Part shown: one piece after another, positions 1 to 11,673 of the stretch
Position numbering within the stretch: the first letter of the stretch is position 1
How the letters are laid out: the number at the start of each line of letters is the position of its first letter
Assembly: GCF_002127325.2 (NCBI RefSeq)
Contig: NC_035448.2
Coordinates: 116,835,354 to 116,899,353, forward strand
Reading direction: 5' to 3'
From: Helianthus annuus
Lineage: Eukaryota > Streptophyta > Magnoliopsida > Asterales > Asteraceae
DNA length: 64,000 nucleotides
Notes under the pieces: model-generated
Database searches by the model: none
What the model saw: the letters and a program-made list of their open reading frames with translations, nothing else
What the model was told of the DNA's origin: nothing
Program-made: the position numbers and the translations under genes

Positions 1-254
1 ATATAAATACATGTAGAAGCCTTTTTAATAAAAAAATTAAAATTTAAAAAATCTTTAAAAATAGTAAAAAAAAAGGTAAAAAAAATTACAAAAATGATTT
101 TTTATTAGAACAGCTTCTACACAACTTTATATACAAAAGCTTCGAAAAACATTTTGAAAAAAAAATAAATTTTAGCATTTTAAATTGAATTTGTAAGATA
201 TATATTTAACATGTTATTATTCTCTGGTTTCCACTTTTTTAATGTTCCCCAATG
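1..254. mobile_element. Right end of a foldback (hairpin) element, cut by the window start
   Basis: The AT-rich stretch ends in a motif containing GTTCCCCAATGAA, the same terminus as the complete hairpin element at 26630-27120, and it shares that element's internal GTAGAA and poly-A/T pattern. Only one arm is inside the window. It abuts the (TA)n tract that follows. Non-coding; the family assignment rests on the shared terminus only. Confidence 0.55.
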
Positions 255-262
255 AATATTTA

Positions 263-314
<52 letters not shown>
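255..314. repeat. (TA)n microsatellite
   Basis: Nearly pure TA dinucleotide run between two hairpin elements. The same kind of TA tract borders most other hairpin elements in the window, which suggests TA repeats are their insertion target or are made at insertion. Confidence 0.9.
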
Positions 315-316
<2 letters not shown>

Positions 317-1095
317 AGAAGGATCCGTTAGGAACCACTCTTTATTGCGAAAACCGCGAGAACCAGTGTGAACACAACCAAAAAAATACCTAAAAAATTT
401 TAAAAAAAAAACACTCAAAAAATTTTTTAATATTTTTTTTAAAATCGCTATATTTCATCACTAAAAAAAACAAAAAAAATTCGAGTAACAATTATCCATG
501 CACATGTGCATAGGTATCATTTCTTTGACAAGTTCCGTAATACATTACTAATATCAGACAATTACACTTTCATTTACACTACCATTCATAATACACTATT
601 TTTTACATTAACAATATTAGAAATGCAAATGTTCATCTATATGTATGAACTTGTTATAACATTAACAACATTAGATATGCACATGTGCATCTATATGTAT
701 GAACATGTTATAACGTGTTTTGGTACACCATTTTGAATACACTTTCCCTTTCATTTATCATACCATCCATAATACACTACCATTACCTCCTACCATCCGT
801 AATACAATACCATTACCTCCTACCATCTATAATACAATATCATTACCAATATTTCATTTTATTACATGTACATCAACACTCTTTATACCATCCAAACGAC
901 ATATTACATCATCAAGTGACAAATATAATCAAACCATCAACCATTAGATATAACTAACCAAAAAAACATGTATATATGGGCCTACTTCATCATTTAAAAT
1001 CACAAACTTTTTGTACCAAAACATGTTATATCATGGTTATACATAATGATGCACATATGCATTTTTTAATATTGGTAATGTAAAAAGTAATGTAT
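315..1095. mobile_element. Foldback element B, left part (split by Tekay-1; rest at 15112-15380)
   Basis: The left arm starts after the TA tract with GGAGAAGGATCC and contains CTTTATTGCGAAAACCGCG and GTGTGAACACAA. These match, inverted, the arm ending near 15380 (TGTGTTCACATTGGTTCTCG). The interior has two tandem copies of a roughly 60-bp unit (about 600-720), three copies of a roughly 34-bp unit (about 757-850), and two copies of the palindrome TGCACATGTGCA (499-510 and 678-689). Small ORFs here are low-complexity and not credible genes. Tekay-1 with its TGTAT duplication divides the element, so it is older than Tekay-1. Confidence 0.7.
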
Positions 1096-4000
1096 TGTGA
1101 CAACCCGCACTAAACCAGGTATCCGTACGACTTAATTACTGATTAATTACTGCCTAATTACTGTGCTTAACTAAAATTGCTGATGAACTGCTGCTTGACT
1201 GTTGATACTTGTACATTCATGCATCATACTTTACATACTGTCACTACACCATTTACATGTTGAGCCTTAGTGACAAACATGATGCACAAAAGCACAGTAG
1301 CATTTGAATGGATAACCTATTGAACATGCTGATAAAGCAAGCATCAGGCAGACACTGCCTCTAAGGCCTGTATGAGCCAGAAATATTTTACTACACTAGT
1401 GGAGAGTGTAGGGATAAGAGAGTTGTAGAACTGCGTCACTAGGTATAATTATAGTGACCGGATGTGCCTAAAACGTACTTTGAGAACAAAATTCTGCACT
1501 TTAAAATAAAAATTCAGCATTTATCTAAATTAGTAAAGTGCAAAAAGTTAGAAAAATATTACTAGACACTTTCCAAAATATCGGGAATAAATTGTGTCAC
1601 TAGAAATAATACTAACGACACTTTAAATAGTTATTTAGCGCTTTAACGGAGTAATGTCCAACCGTACAACCGGACTTAACCCGGGACATAAAAATTTAAC
1701 AATGACATTGTGTCTTTCTCTGAGCCAGTTAGGATCCCTGAATGCCCTAACACCCGATATAATTTACTACCCACTAATACGCTAAACATAATTTCTAACT
1801 AGTTTACTAACTAGTTAATTAGTAGTTGAAATTCAACTAAACTCCCCCCATGAAAATGGCGGCATCATGGCCCCCATGTACTCTTTCTTTTTTTTGTTGA
1901 TTTCCCATGTGCCAACAATTGTCCACCAAATCCCCATGTAATACCTAGGAAATGTGAATGTGTTGAGTTTACTTACACTAAGCCCCCTACTAGCCACCAA
2001 GTACCCACAAAAATCTTGCACTTAGCCCCTCCTATGGCAGAATTTTCGATCAAGAGGCATGGCCCCACAAGATTCCATGATCTTCCAAAATCTAGTTAAA
2101 TCCTTTCCTTGGTTTTGTTGAGATGTTGTTTGTACTAAAGGGAGCATTCAAACCGTTGGGTAAAGAAGATTAGTGGATAATATATACTAGCTTATCTTCT
2201 TCATATTTCACCACCCCACACTCTCTTTTTCTCCCTTCCATAGATACGGCCGAACCCCCTTGTCACCAACATTTTTTTTTTTTTTTTGTTGCCATTTCAA
2301 GTGTCCAAGTATTCTACAAGGTGCAAGTAACCATTTTAGGAGGTGTGGAGCCTACGGTTTGTCAAGGACGTCTCTAGTTTGCCGTTATCCACTCGTTTTC
2401 TCTCGTGTTTCTTCCCTAGCTTCAAAGCTAGTAGTAAGCTCCTTTGATCATCTTTTACTTTATATTTTTGATGGTTAAAAATCATGAGGTGATGTAAATA
2501 AAAGAACACTAGAAGATCATAAAATGCAAACTGGATCATAAAGCTAGTAAGAGGTTAAAAATAAGATGGAATCTTGTTAAAAAAAATAAATAAATAAATT
2601 GTTTTGATATGCTTATTATTTATTTTGATGCTTACTAGTAAGATGATGTTGGACATCAAAAATTTAACTTGTTAAAATAAGATTTAAAAACTTATGTTAA
2701 CAAGTTAGGAGGTTATTAATGTTTTTCATAAAAAGGTTAACTCCATGTCTCAACATAAGCGTGGTAACAAAGGGTTTCCTTGAAATAAACTAAGTGAGTG
2801 GATGGTCTTATGGACCCGACATCTACAAATGATTTTTCTAAGACACACCAAGTTAAAAGACGGGTCTTTTTGAAAAGTCATAACTTTTGGAGGAAATAAT
2901 TATATGTATACTTACAAGGCATGAAAAAGTTGTAAATGGATATATTTATAAAATAAGTTCACAAGTTGTGAACATTTAAAAATCCCTAGAACGAAAGTTT
3001 TACAAAAATAAACACACCTTGGAGGGTGACTAAACCCACTAAAAACACCACTAAATTACTACGCGTTTTTATGAAACGCCAAGTTTATGTTGTCATGAAA
3101 AAAGAATGTATTGTTGTTAGCACTTAACTAGTGTAACATTGTTTAGTAATTTGTTGGTTGATTTGAATGATTTTATAAAAGAAAATGATACGCTAGTAAG
3201 CGTGGCCACCTCCAGTTACAGAGGAAACTCTGGCGAAAATTTTCAAAAAAATAAGACTTAGAATATTTTGTGACAAGTGTTATGAATAATATTTTTGACA
3301 TATTTTCATAAAAGCACTAAACTCATAATACTTTACTTATGAGAGCTTTACCAGTCTTTATGTAGATAAGTAATGACTTTAAACCCAACCTATATAAGCT
3401 TATTATTGTTATTATCAGTATTATTTTGGGTAAAATTATATGGAATAAAATATAATATTTTTTTTTTTGAGAAAAATATTTATATTTTGGAGATAGAATT
3501 TAAATATATTTTAAGTGAGACTTAATAATATATTTTGGTTTTACAAGAAAACGCACATATATCAAAACCCCCCATCCTTGGGAAGGAATATAATTATCAA
3601 AAAAATTACGAAGTGTAAACACGAAATAGTTGCCTAACTATTTCCCAAAGACATTAAACCTTAAACTATGGCACGACCGTCCGTCTAATAGAAGTTAGTA
3701 CGTGTAGGTCGTCGCACGGCAGATTTTCTGGGAGATACTTTTTAGAGACACACTTCGGTGAGTTCATGTCCCCCTTTTCTCTAACTGTTTTCAGTTTACT
3801 TAACTGCGGGGGTGAAATACATGTTACTATGATTTACAAGTACTTTTCAACGGTATGCTTAACGTAAGGAGGTGTTATACGATCATGTGAGTGGATAGGA
3901 ACAACATGGGGTCATTAGTCCTCATGGAGGGACCGAGGGACAGGAGCGGTAGATCTATCTGGGTGTAGCGAGCCCAGCCCCCGGCCAAACTAGAAACGGA

Positions 4001-4538
4001 CCGTGGGGTGACTTTGTCCACATACTTTGCCGTGGCGAAATCTGCTAGGTTTGAGTCTCCCTATTTGCACTTCACATATGTCGGTGGCCTTGCAAACCAT
4101 TGATGATCACAAGTCCTCTTACACTGCTACATACCACAACTATTTTTATACTCACAAAGGTTTTACATACTTACGCATGAACTCGCTCAACATTATTGTT
4201 GATTTTTCAACTCACATGTATTTCAGGAAATTAAACGGATCTGGCACGGTATGGAACGTTTTCCGCTGCACTGGTCATGAAGTCATCAGGGTTTAGGGTT
4301 GTGTCTCTTACCTGGACAAGACACAATCCCTAAATCACGTTTATGTTTTGTTATAAGTTGTAATGTTACTGAACAAGGTTATGGTTGCATGTTAAAAACA
4401 ATGGTATTGTATGATGTTTTCAAAAACTTAATGGATGACTTGCATGGTTTTTAAATTCATATAGCTTTGTTATGATTAAGCTATGGTATTAAGAAGTCAC
4501 ACAAATTAACCACGCTTCCGCAAAGCCAGGGTGTGACA
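1096..4538 (+). repeat. Tekay-1 5' LTR
   Basis: 3443-bp LTR repeated almost exactly at 11674-15111. Small ORFs inside (for example an 89-codon frame at 4027-4296) recur at the same place in the other LTR and are not separate genes. The AT-rich left half holds no recognisable coding sequence. Confidence 0.95.
3391..3398 (+). promoter_or_regulatory. Possible TATA box of Tekay-1 LTR
   Basis: TATATAAG within the right third of the LTR, with the same motif in the 3' LTR near 13966-13973. It is a reasonable U3 promoter element by position and sequence, but no transcript start can be read from the DNA. Confidence 0.35.
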
Positions 4539-4541
4539 GCT

Positions 4542-4553
4542 TGGTATCAGAGC
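4542..4553 (+). other. Tekay-1 primer binding site (tRNA-Met)
   Basis: TGGTATCAGAGC lies three bases after the LTR end and is complementary to the 3' end of plant initiator tRNA-Met, the usual minus-strand primer of Ty3/gypsy chromoviruses. Confidence 0.92.
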
Positions 4554-4726
4554 TCTGATCATAGCGAACTAGGATTCTTTCTTGAGTCTAGACTATGATC
4601 ACTAGGGCTCTCACGAAAACATTTTTCTGCATACCACTTAAGTCCAGATCCACAAACTTTTTACAAACAAATGTTGAGCACATTTTATTCATTATTCTAG
4701 GCTCAGTCTGGGAGGCTGAGGTTCAG

Positions 4727-4830
4727 GCTAGTGGGACTAGGAGTGTTGGCTAGTGGGACTAGGAGTGTTGGCTAGTGGGACTAGGAGTGTTGGCTAGTGG
4801 GACTAGGAGTGTTGGCTAGTGAGACTAGGA
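4727..4830 (+). repeat. 22-bp minisatellite in Tekay-1 leader
   Basis: About five head-to-tail copies of a unit containing GCTAGTGGGACTAGGAGTGTTG, the last ones degenerate. It sits in the untranslated leader between the primer site and the first ORF. Confidence 0.85.
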
Positions 4831-4950
4831 AGGACAGTCTGGGAGGCTGGGAGGCTAGTGGGACTAGGTGGATTATGTGATTATTATCTGGTAACTTATG
4901 TGACTATGTGATTGACTATTTGTGCATACCTGTGTTTATGTTACAGATAC

Positions 4951-6546
4951 ATGGATTCGACTAATTCAGGTGGTTCAGACATCACCGACCCCAGGCGTAT
5001 TGTATCAGATGACCTGGAGTCGTCAGAGCATGAGGTTTATACGTCAGACTTCACCAGCACAGATGAGGATGACTTTCAGCCATTCGCCTTACCCGATGGC
5101 GTTGATGAGCTCCCAGTTGGTCCTATAGCCGGGGATCTACCTCTGGCATTGATCCCTGCTCCTATGCCCTTAGCGGCTTTTCCTGCGTACGGTTTGCCTA
5201 TCGACGACGAGGAGGACGACGTCGATATGTTTTAGGAGGAGCCTTTCGAGGAGGATGCTCAGGGCGAGGCCCTTCCTGCCGCCGATCCCTTGTTGATCGC
5301 AGACGCTCCCGCAGCGGAGTCGCCTGCTCACTCTCCAGTCGCGGACTCCTTTGAGTCTGTGGCTTCTGTACCCGCACCTGCTCATAGTGCGCAGCACTTC
5401 TCCCATGGGTCCGATTCTGACCAGGCTTTATCTGTTGCCCCGATACCCAGTTCCACTTTCGACCACGAGGACGTGGAGGATTCCGACCCTATGTTTCCCC
5501 CAGGGTTCGACCCCGATCGTGACTTAGAGTTTGTTCCTATGGATCACTTTATGGAGGACCCAGTAGACCCCATTGACCCAGTGGACCCTATTGACCCAGA
5601 TTTTGAGTTTGAGATGGCTTTCGATGACATCGAGCCTGCCATTGCTCCAGAGCAGGCAGCTGCTTTTGACCCTTTACCCGAGCATGACCCTGTTCATGCT
5701 GATATTCCTCTTGAGCCTGTTGATGTTGATCCCCCTGTAGATGTTCCTGTGATCGAGGGCGATCATGTTGCTGTTGACCCTATTGTTCCTTTACCCGTTG
5801 GTGACATACCTGCTGATCCTGTTATTGACCCTGTCGATCCTGATATTGCACCTGTTGACCCCGTTATTGCTCCTATCGATCCTTTACCCATCGAGCCCGA
5901 GCACGCTCTTTTTGCTGAGCACATGGATCCTCCAGATGAGGAGGCACAGCACGGGTGGATACCGGCGGACGAGGATGTTCCACCGTTTCCCCCACATCAC
6001 ACTGGCACACACCACACTGATTTCTCATTTCAGATTCCACCATTTGTTCCTCCAGCGGGGCCTGGAGAGGGCTCTTCAGCCCATCCGTTCGGTCATGTAC
6101 CGATGCCTTTACCGTTCACGCCTCAGATTCCATCTGACCCATTCACTACTGCACCTTTTCGTGTGGCTCCCTTTGACCCCACACGAGAGCCACTGCTTTG
6201 GGCACCAGGTTCTCCTATGCCGCCCACTGATCCATACCACAGGTTCCATGTGGGCCACACCATTGAGGATGTATTGATGTCGTTTGTATATCAGCATGAG
6301 TCGCACGAGCAGCGACTACAGGAGTTGGAGAGAGCCCATCTGCAGCCATATCAGTGCCATGGCCGGGCACCCTCTCCGTTGCAGCCATCACGACCTTTAC
6401 CCCTTGACTACGCTGCCCGTCTTACTACTTTGGAGCAGCGGTTTGCTTCCATTATTCGGACACAGCAGGCGATGGAGGCGGACTGGTTAGAGTTGCGCCG
6501 TTTGTTGTATACCCATTTTCCCCCTCCTCCTCCACCACCAGCTTAG
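4951..6546 (+). pseudogene. Tekay-1 additional acidic ORF upstream of gag (one in-frame stop)
   Basis: From the ATG at 4951 one frame runs 531 codons to the stop at 6544-6546, broken only by a TAG at 5233-5235. A strongly splice-acceptor-like TTACAG precedes the ATG. The predicted protein is very rich in Asp, Glu and Pro. Its middle holds repeated D-P-[IV]-D-P units (about 5560-5900), a proline run lies near the end, and the last third has Leu/Glu/Gln heptad-like stretches (around 6290-6500) that could form a coiled coil. It has no zinc knuckle, protease or polymerase motif. Additional ORFs beside gag-pol are known in some plant gypsy elements, but I do not recognise a function. The second chromovirus in this window has no room for an equivalent ORF. 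Confidence 0.65.
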
Positions 6547-6978
6547 AGCTCATCGGTGCCACTTGGGTAGGCGAAGTGAGAAGGCGGCGATTGCTTTTTG
6601 TCTGCACAGCATTTTGGGGAGACTACATTATGACTTGACTTGACTTGACTTTTGTTATGTACTTGATGTTGTATTAATACTGATGTAGCTTTTGAAAGGG
6701 GTGATGTAGCCCCTAGTGATTGATGATTGTATGTATACACTTACGATGTGGTCTCATTTATATATGGCAATCGCAGTTTTCTCACTATATCTGGATTCAC
6801 TTGATTGCTTATTTATGTTTTGTGACATGGGATGTTGTATGTATGATATTTGCAACATGGGATGTTGGGACATGGGATGTTGTGTGTGATATATTGATAA
6901 CATGAGATGTTATATGCTAATACTATTACTATATACGTATGTTTACTTTGGCCTAATCGACGTACGCATCTGTAGAAG
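6547..6978 (+). other. Tekay-1 spacer between additional ORF and gag
   Basis: About 430 bp of T-rich sequence with several short repeats of GGGATGTTG-like motifs around 6820-6910. No coding potential recognised. It may carry a leader intron or an internal promoter, but nothing in the sequence proves it. Confidence 0.5.
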
Positions 6979-9900
6979 ATGGCACCAAGACGTCAACCGC
7001 AGCAGATGCCCACTACTCCTGAAGAACTACAGCAAGTTATTGCTGCCGCCATTGCTCAGTATGCTGCCTCGCAAGAAGGACCAAGCGGAAGCAACACGAA
7101 CGTCAACGGCAACCAAAATCCTCCTCATGGTAAACCTAAGTCATTAAGACATACCATGGCATAAATGAATTCCTTTAGCAAATGCTAATGCCGTTCCTAT
7201 GATATGATGTATGTGCAGGGTGCACCTACAAACAATTCTTGGACTGTAAGCCCATCAACTTCGACGGCACAGGTGGTGCTGTTGCTTTCGTTCGTTGGGC
7301 AGAGAAGACTGATTCCACCATCCGCATGAGCAAATGTGCGCTCGACCAGCAGGTCACTTACATCTCAGGGCTGTTTCTAGACGGAGCCCTATCTTGGTGG
7401 AACTTACAAGTGCAAACACTAGGCGAAGCTGCTGCCTACGCCCTGACTTGGGCCGAATTGAAAGAGCTTATGCGCAAGAAGTATTGTTCCCGTGCAGAAA
7501 TTCAAAGGTTGGAGACTGAATTTTGGCACCTAAAGATGGATGGACCGAAGGTTGCAGAATACGTCCAGAGATTTCATGACCTATCTCAAGTGGTTCCTTA
7601 CATGGTCACGCCTGAATACAAGCGAATTGAGCGCTTCATTTGGGGGTTAGCTCCCCAAATCATTAGCATGGTGACCTCCGCCAGACCGGCAACTATTACG
7701 GAAGCCATTGATTTGAGCGTGGCTCTCACTGAGGAGGCAATTCGTTTGAACAAGTTTGATGAAGTCAAGGCAAAGAAGACAGAGACTCACGTTGAGTCCT
7801 CAGGAGATAACAAAAGGAAGTTTTCAAACTTCAAACAAGGCGTCAGTATGGCAGTCAAGAAAGGAAAATCAGCTGGTAGTACCAAGAAATGGAAAGGGTA
7901 CCAGGGCACCCAGCCCAAATGCAACAACTGCCAACGCCACCATACTGGCAATTGTAACGTGAAAGTTTGTGAATCTTGTGGAAAACCGGGCCACTCAAAG
8001 GAATCATGTTGGGTTAGTGGAGGCCGAGGAGGCCAGGGAGGATATATGAATAGAAACGATAATCGTGGTGGTTTGGGAAATCGCCCACAAGGGAATAATC
8101 GAGGCTACAATGCAAATCAAGCCGGAACTGCCAATCAAAACAACCCGCCAGTTGGGGGCGGTGCAGGAAGTGGAAAAAGATTGGGATGTTTTCATTGCGG
8201 TGACGTTGGGCACTTCAAGAAGGATTGCCCAGGATTGAACCAAGCCCGTGGAAGGGTGTTCCAGATCGGTGCACAGGAAGCGCGCCAGGATCCCAACGTT
8301 GTCACTGGTACGTTCCCTGTAAATCAACGTTATGCATCTGTTCTGTTTGATACTGGTGCCGACTATAGCTTCGTATCACTAGAATTTAAGAATATACTTG
8401 GGCTAGCCGCTAATAAGTTAGACATTCCCTACGTAATCGAATTGGCTAATGGAAAGTTGGTAGAAGCCAATGAGGTGATCAGAGGCTGTGTGATTGAACT
8501 GGGAGAACGCGAGTTTACTCTGGATCTACTACCAGTCCAGTTGGGAAGCTTCGACGTGGTGGTAGGAATGGATTGGTTATCCGAGAACAAGGCTGAGATA
8601 GTATGTCACGAGAAGGTTATTCGTATTCCAACCGAGGATGGTGAGACCATTGTTGTTCATGGAGAGAAGCGTGAGACGCCGTTGCGGATTATCAGCTGTC
8701 TGAAAGCAAGAAAGTGTATGAAGAAAGGATGTGTTGCTTTCCTAGCACACATTGTGGATAAGAAGGCTGCCGAGCCGAAGATCGAAGACATCCCTGTCGT
8801 AAGGGAGTATCCCGAAGTTTTCCCAGAAGACCTACCCGGACTGCCACCTCAGAGGCAAGTGGAGTTTCACATTGACTTAGTTCCAGGCGTCGCGCCTGTG
8901 GCTAAGGCACCATACAGACTTGCTCCGTCTGAGATGCAGGAATTGTCGACACAACTGCAAGAGTTGTTAGACAAGGGTTTTATCCGACCAAGCTTCTCGC
9001 CTTGGGGAGCTCCGGTCTTATTTGTCAAGAAGAAGGACGGAAGTTTCCGCATGTGTATTGACTACAGAGAATTGAACAAGCTGACGATCAAGAACAGGTA
9101 TCCTCTGCCAAGAATCGACGATCTGTTCGATCAACTTCAAGGTTCAAGCTGTTACTCTAAGATCGATCTTCGATCTGGATACCATCAACTAAGGATACAG
9201 GAGGAAAGCATCCCGAAAACAGCCTTCCGAACTCGTTATGGACACTACGAGTTCCTCGTTATGCCATTTGGTTTGACAAACGCACCTGCAGTCTTTATGG
9301 ACTTGATGAATAGGGTTTGCAAGCCATACTTAGACAAGTTCGTGATTGTATTCATCGACGACATCCTGATTTACTCAAAGACGAAGGCTGAACACGAACA
9401 ACATCTTAGAACCATATTGGAGTTGCTAAGGAAGGAACAGCTGTACGCCAAATTCTCTAAGTGCGAGTTTTGGCTACACGAAGTCCAGTTTCTTGGACAT
9501 GTGGTTAATGGGGATGGAATTCATGTTGATCCCACAAAGATCGAGGCAATCAAGAATTGGGAAACGCCTACAACGCCAACCGAGATTCGACAATTCTTGG
9601 GTTTGGCTGGCTACTATCGAAGGTTCATCGAGGACTTCTCGAAAATCGCTCAACCTTTGACGCTCCTCACGCAGAAGGACAAGACGTTTGATTGGGGAAT
9701 CAAACAGGATGAAGCATTTCAGATATTAAAGGATAAGCTTTGTAACGCGCCAATCTTAGCTCTACCAGAAGGTACCGACAATTTTGTGGTATACTGCGAC
9801 GCATCGCGTCAGGGATTGGGTTGTGTGTTGATGCAACGCCAAAAGGTCATTGCTTACGCATCACGTCAACTGAAAGTGCACGAAAAGAACTATACCACCC

Positions 9901-11639
9901 ACGATTTGGAGCTTGGCGCAGTGGTTTTTGCACTAAAGATCTGGAGACACTACCTGTATGGTACGAAGTGCACAATCTTCACAGATCACAAAAGCCTACA
10001 GCATATATTCAACCAGAAGGAGTTGAATATGAGACAAAGACGATGGGTTGAATTATTGAACGATTACGACTGCGAGATAAAGTATCACCCAGGGAAGGCG
10101 AATGTAGTCGCCGATGCCTTAAGTCGTAAGGAAAGGATCAAGCCCCTAAGGGTTAGGGCTATGGAAATGATAATCCAAACCGATCTCTCCTCGCGCGTTC
10201 GTGCAGCGCAGAAAGAAGCTCTCAAGGAGGAGAACCTTGAGAAAAAGTATCTCCGTGGGATGGAGAAGATATTGGTGCCAAACGAGGAAGGAACGTTATG
10301 TTTTGGGAAAAGGATTTGGGTTCCTCTATTTGGTGGATTAAGGGAGGTTATTTTCGATGAAGCGCACAAGTCACGGTACTCTATCCACCCGGGATCGGAT
10401 AAGATGTACCAAGATCTCAAAAATTACTATTGGTGGCCTAGGATGAAAGGCGACGTTGCTATTTACGTGAGCAAATGTTTAACGTGCGCTAAGGTCAAGG
10501 CGGAATACCAGAAGCCCTCGGGACTTCTGCAACAACCTGAGATTCCCAAGTGGAAATGGGAACAAATCTCAATGGATTTTGTTACAAAACTGCCAAGAAC
10601 GCCAAGAGGTCATGATATGATTTGGGTGATTGTTGACCGCCTAACAAAGTCCGCACACTTTCTGCCAATCAAGGAGAAAGACAGTACTAGTAAACTTGCG
10701 GAAATTTACTTGAGAGAGATCATAGCACGACATGGAGTACCCCTCTCGATCATCTCTGATAGAGACGGAAGGTTTGTGTCGAGGATATGGCAATCCTTCC
10801 AAGAAGCTTTTGGCTCACAATTGAATCTGAGCACTGCGTTCCATCCGTAAACTGACGGCCAGAGCGAGCGAACGATACAGACTTTGGAAGACATGCTGAG
10901 AGCATGTGCTATGGATTTGGGCGGTAGCTGGGATAAACACTTACCTTTGGTCGAATTCTCATACAACAACAGCTACCACACCAGTATTGGTGTCGCGCCT
11001 TTTGAAGCCCTATACGGACGCAAGTGTCGATCACCACTATGTTGGGCTGACGCAGGTGATAGGCAGCTTGCCGGTCCCGAAATCGTCCAAGAGACGACGG
11101 ACAAAATTGCACAGATTCTTAAACGCATCGAAGCCGCTCGCCACAGACAAAAGGCCTATGCGGATCCAAACCGAAAACATATGGATTTTCAAGTTGGAGA
11201 GATGGTGTTATTAAAGGTATCACCCTGGAAAGGGGTGGCACGCTTTGGGAAGCGTGGGAAGTTAAATCCACGCTACATTGGTCCTTTCAGAATTCTAGAA
11301 AGAATTGGAACCGTAGCATACAAGTTGGACCTACCTGCTGAACTAAATGGTGTTCACGATACATTTCATGTATCCAATTTAAAGAAAAGTCCAACTCAAG
11401 TTGACGTTGCCATTCCTATCGACGAGATTCATGTTGACGACACGCTCCACTTCGTAGAAGCACCTGTCGAGGTCACAGATTGGAAAGTTAACAGGACCCG
11501 CCGGAGCAGTGTCAAACTCGTCAAGGTTCGCTGGAATGCCAGACATGGTCCTGAATACACCTGGGAGCGTGAGGACCGGATGAAGGAGAAATACCCCCAC
11601 TTATTTCCTAAGAACTCTGCATCTACAAGCAGAACTTAA
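6979..11639 (+). pseudogene. gag-pol: Tekay-1 gag-pol polyprotein, spliced, with one nonsense codon
   Basis: Exon 1 (6979-7129) and exon 2 (7219-11639) join across an 89-bp GT-AG intron into one 1523-codon frame. Gag carries a [15 protein letters not shown] start to its core, then three Cys/His knuckles (about residues 286-388, including [14 protein letters not shown] and [14 protein letters not shown]). Protease DTGA is near residue 428 and the RT motif FIDD near 761. An RNase H (YCDAS) follows, then an integrase with an HHCC zinc finger and catalytic DD-E core, a GPF motif, and a C-terminal chromodomain from about residue 1460 ([12 protein letters not shown]). A TAA at 10848-10850 (codon 1261) replaces the Gln expected in the integrase HPQTDGQSE motif. 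It therefore truncates integrase just before its catalytic Glu and removes the chromodomain. The downstream frame is intact. Confidence 0.95.
7130..7218 (+). other. Short intron in Tekay-1 gag
   Basis: GT at 7130 and AG at 7217-7218. Removing these 89 bases joins the ATG-bearing N-terminus to the conserved gag core in phase 1 and removes the in-frame stop of exon 1. Without splicing the core has no ATG (only a TTG). The second chromovirus has a matching intron at the equivalent place. Confidence 0.75.
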
Positions 11640-11673
11640 ATTTCGGGACGAAATTTATTTAACAGGGGGAGAA
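11639..11673 (+). other. Tekay-1 polypurine tract region
   Basis: A purine-rich run ending GGGGGAGAA directly precedes the 3' LTR and should prime plus-strand synthesis. Just upstream is the palindromic motif AAATTTCGGGACGAAATTT (11638-11656), which also occurs near the 3' LTR of Tekay-2. Confidence 0.8.

Noticed and set aside
506..957. Three overlapping small plus-strand ORFs
   Set aside because: They lie in tandem-repeated AT-rich sequence inside a foldback element, and their products repeat one another.
1833..4296. Small ORFs in the Tekay-1 5' LTR (62, 72, 67 and 89 codons)
   Set aside because: Each recurs at the same LTR position in the 3' LTR (12411-14869), so duplication explains their preservation. 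No domain recognised.
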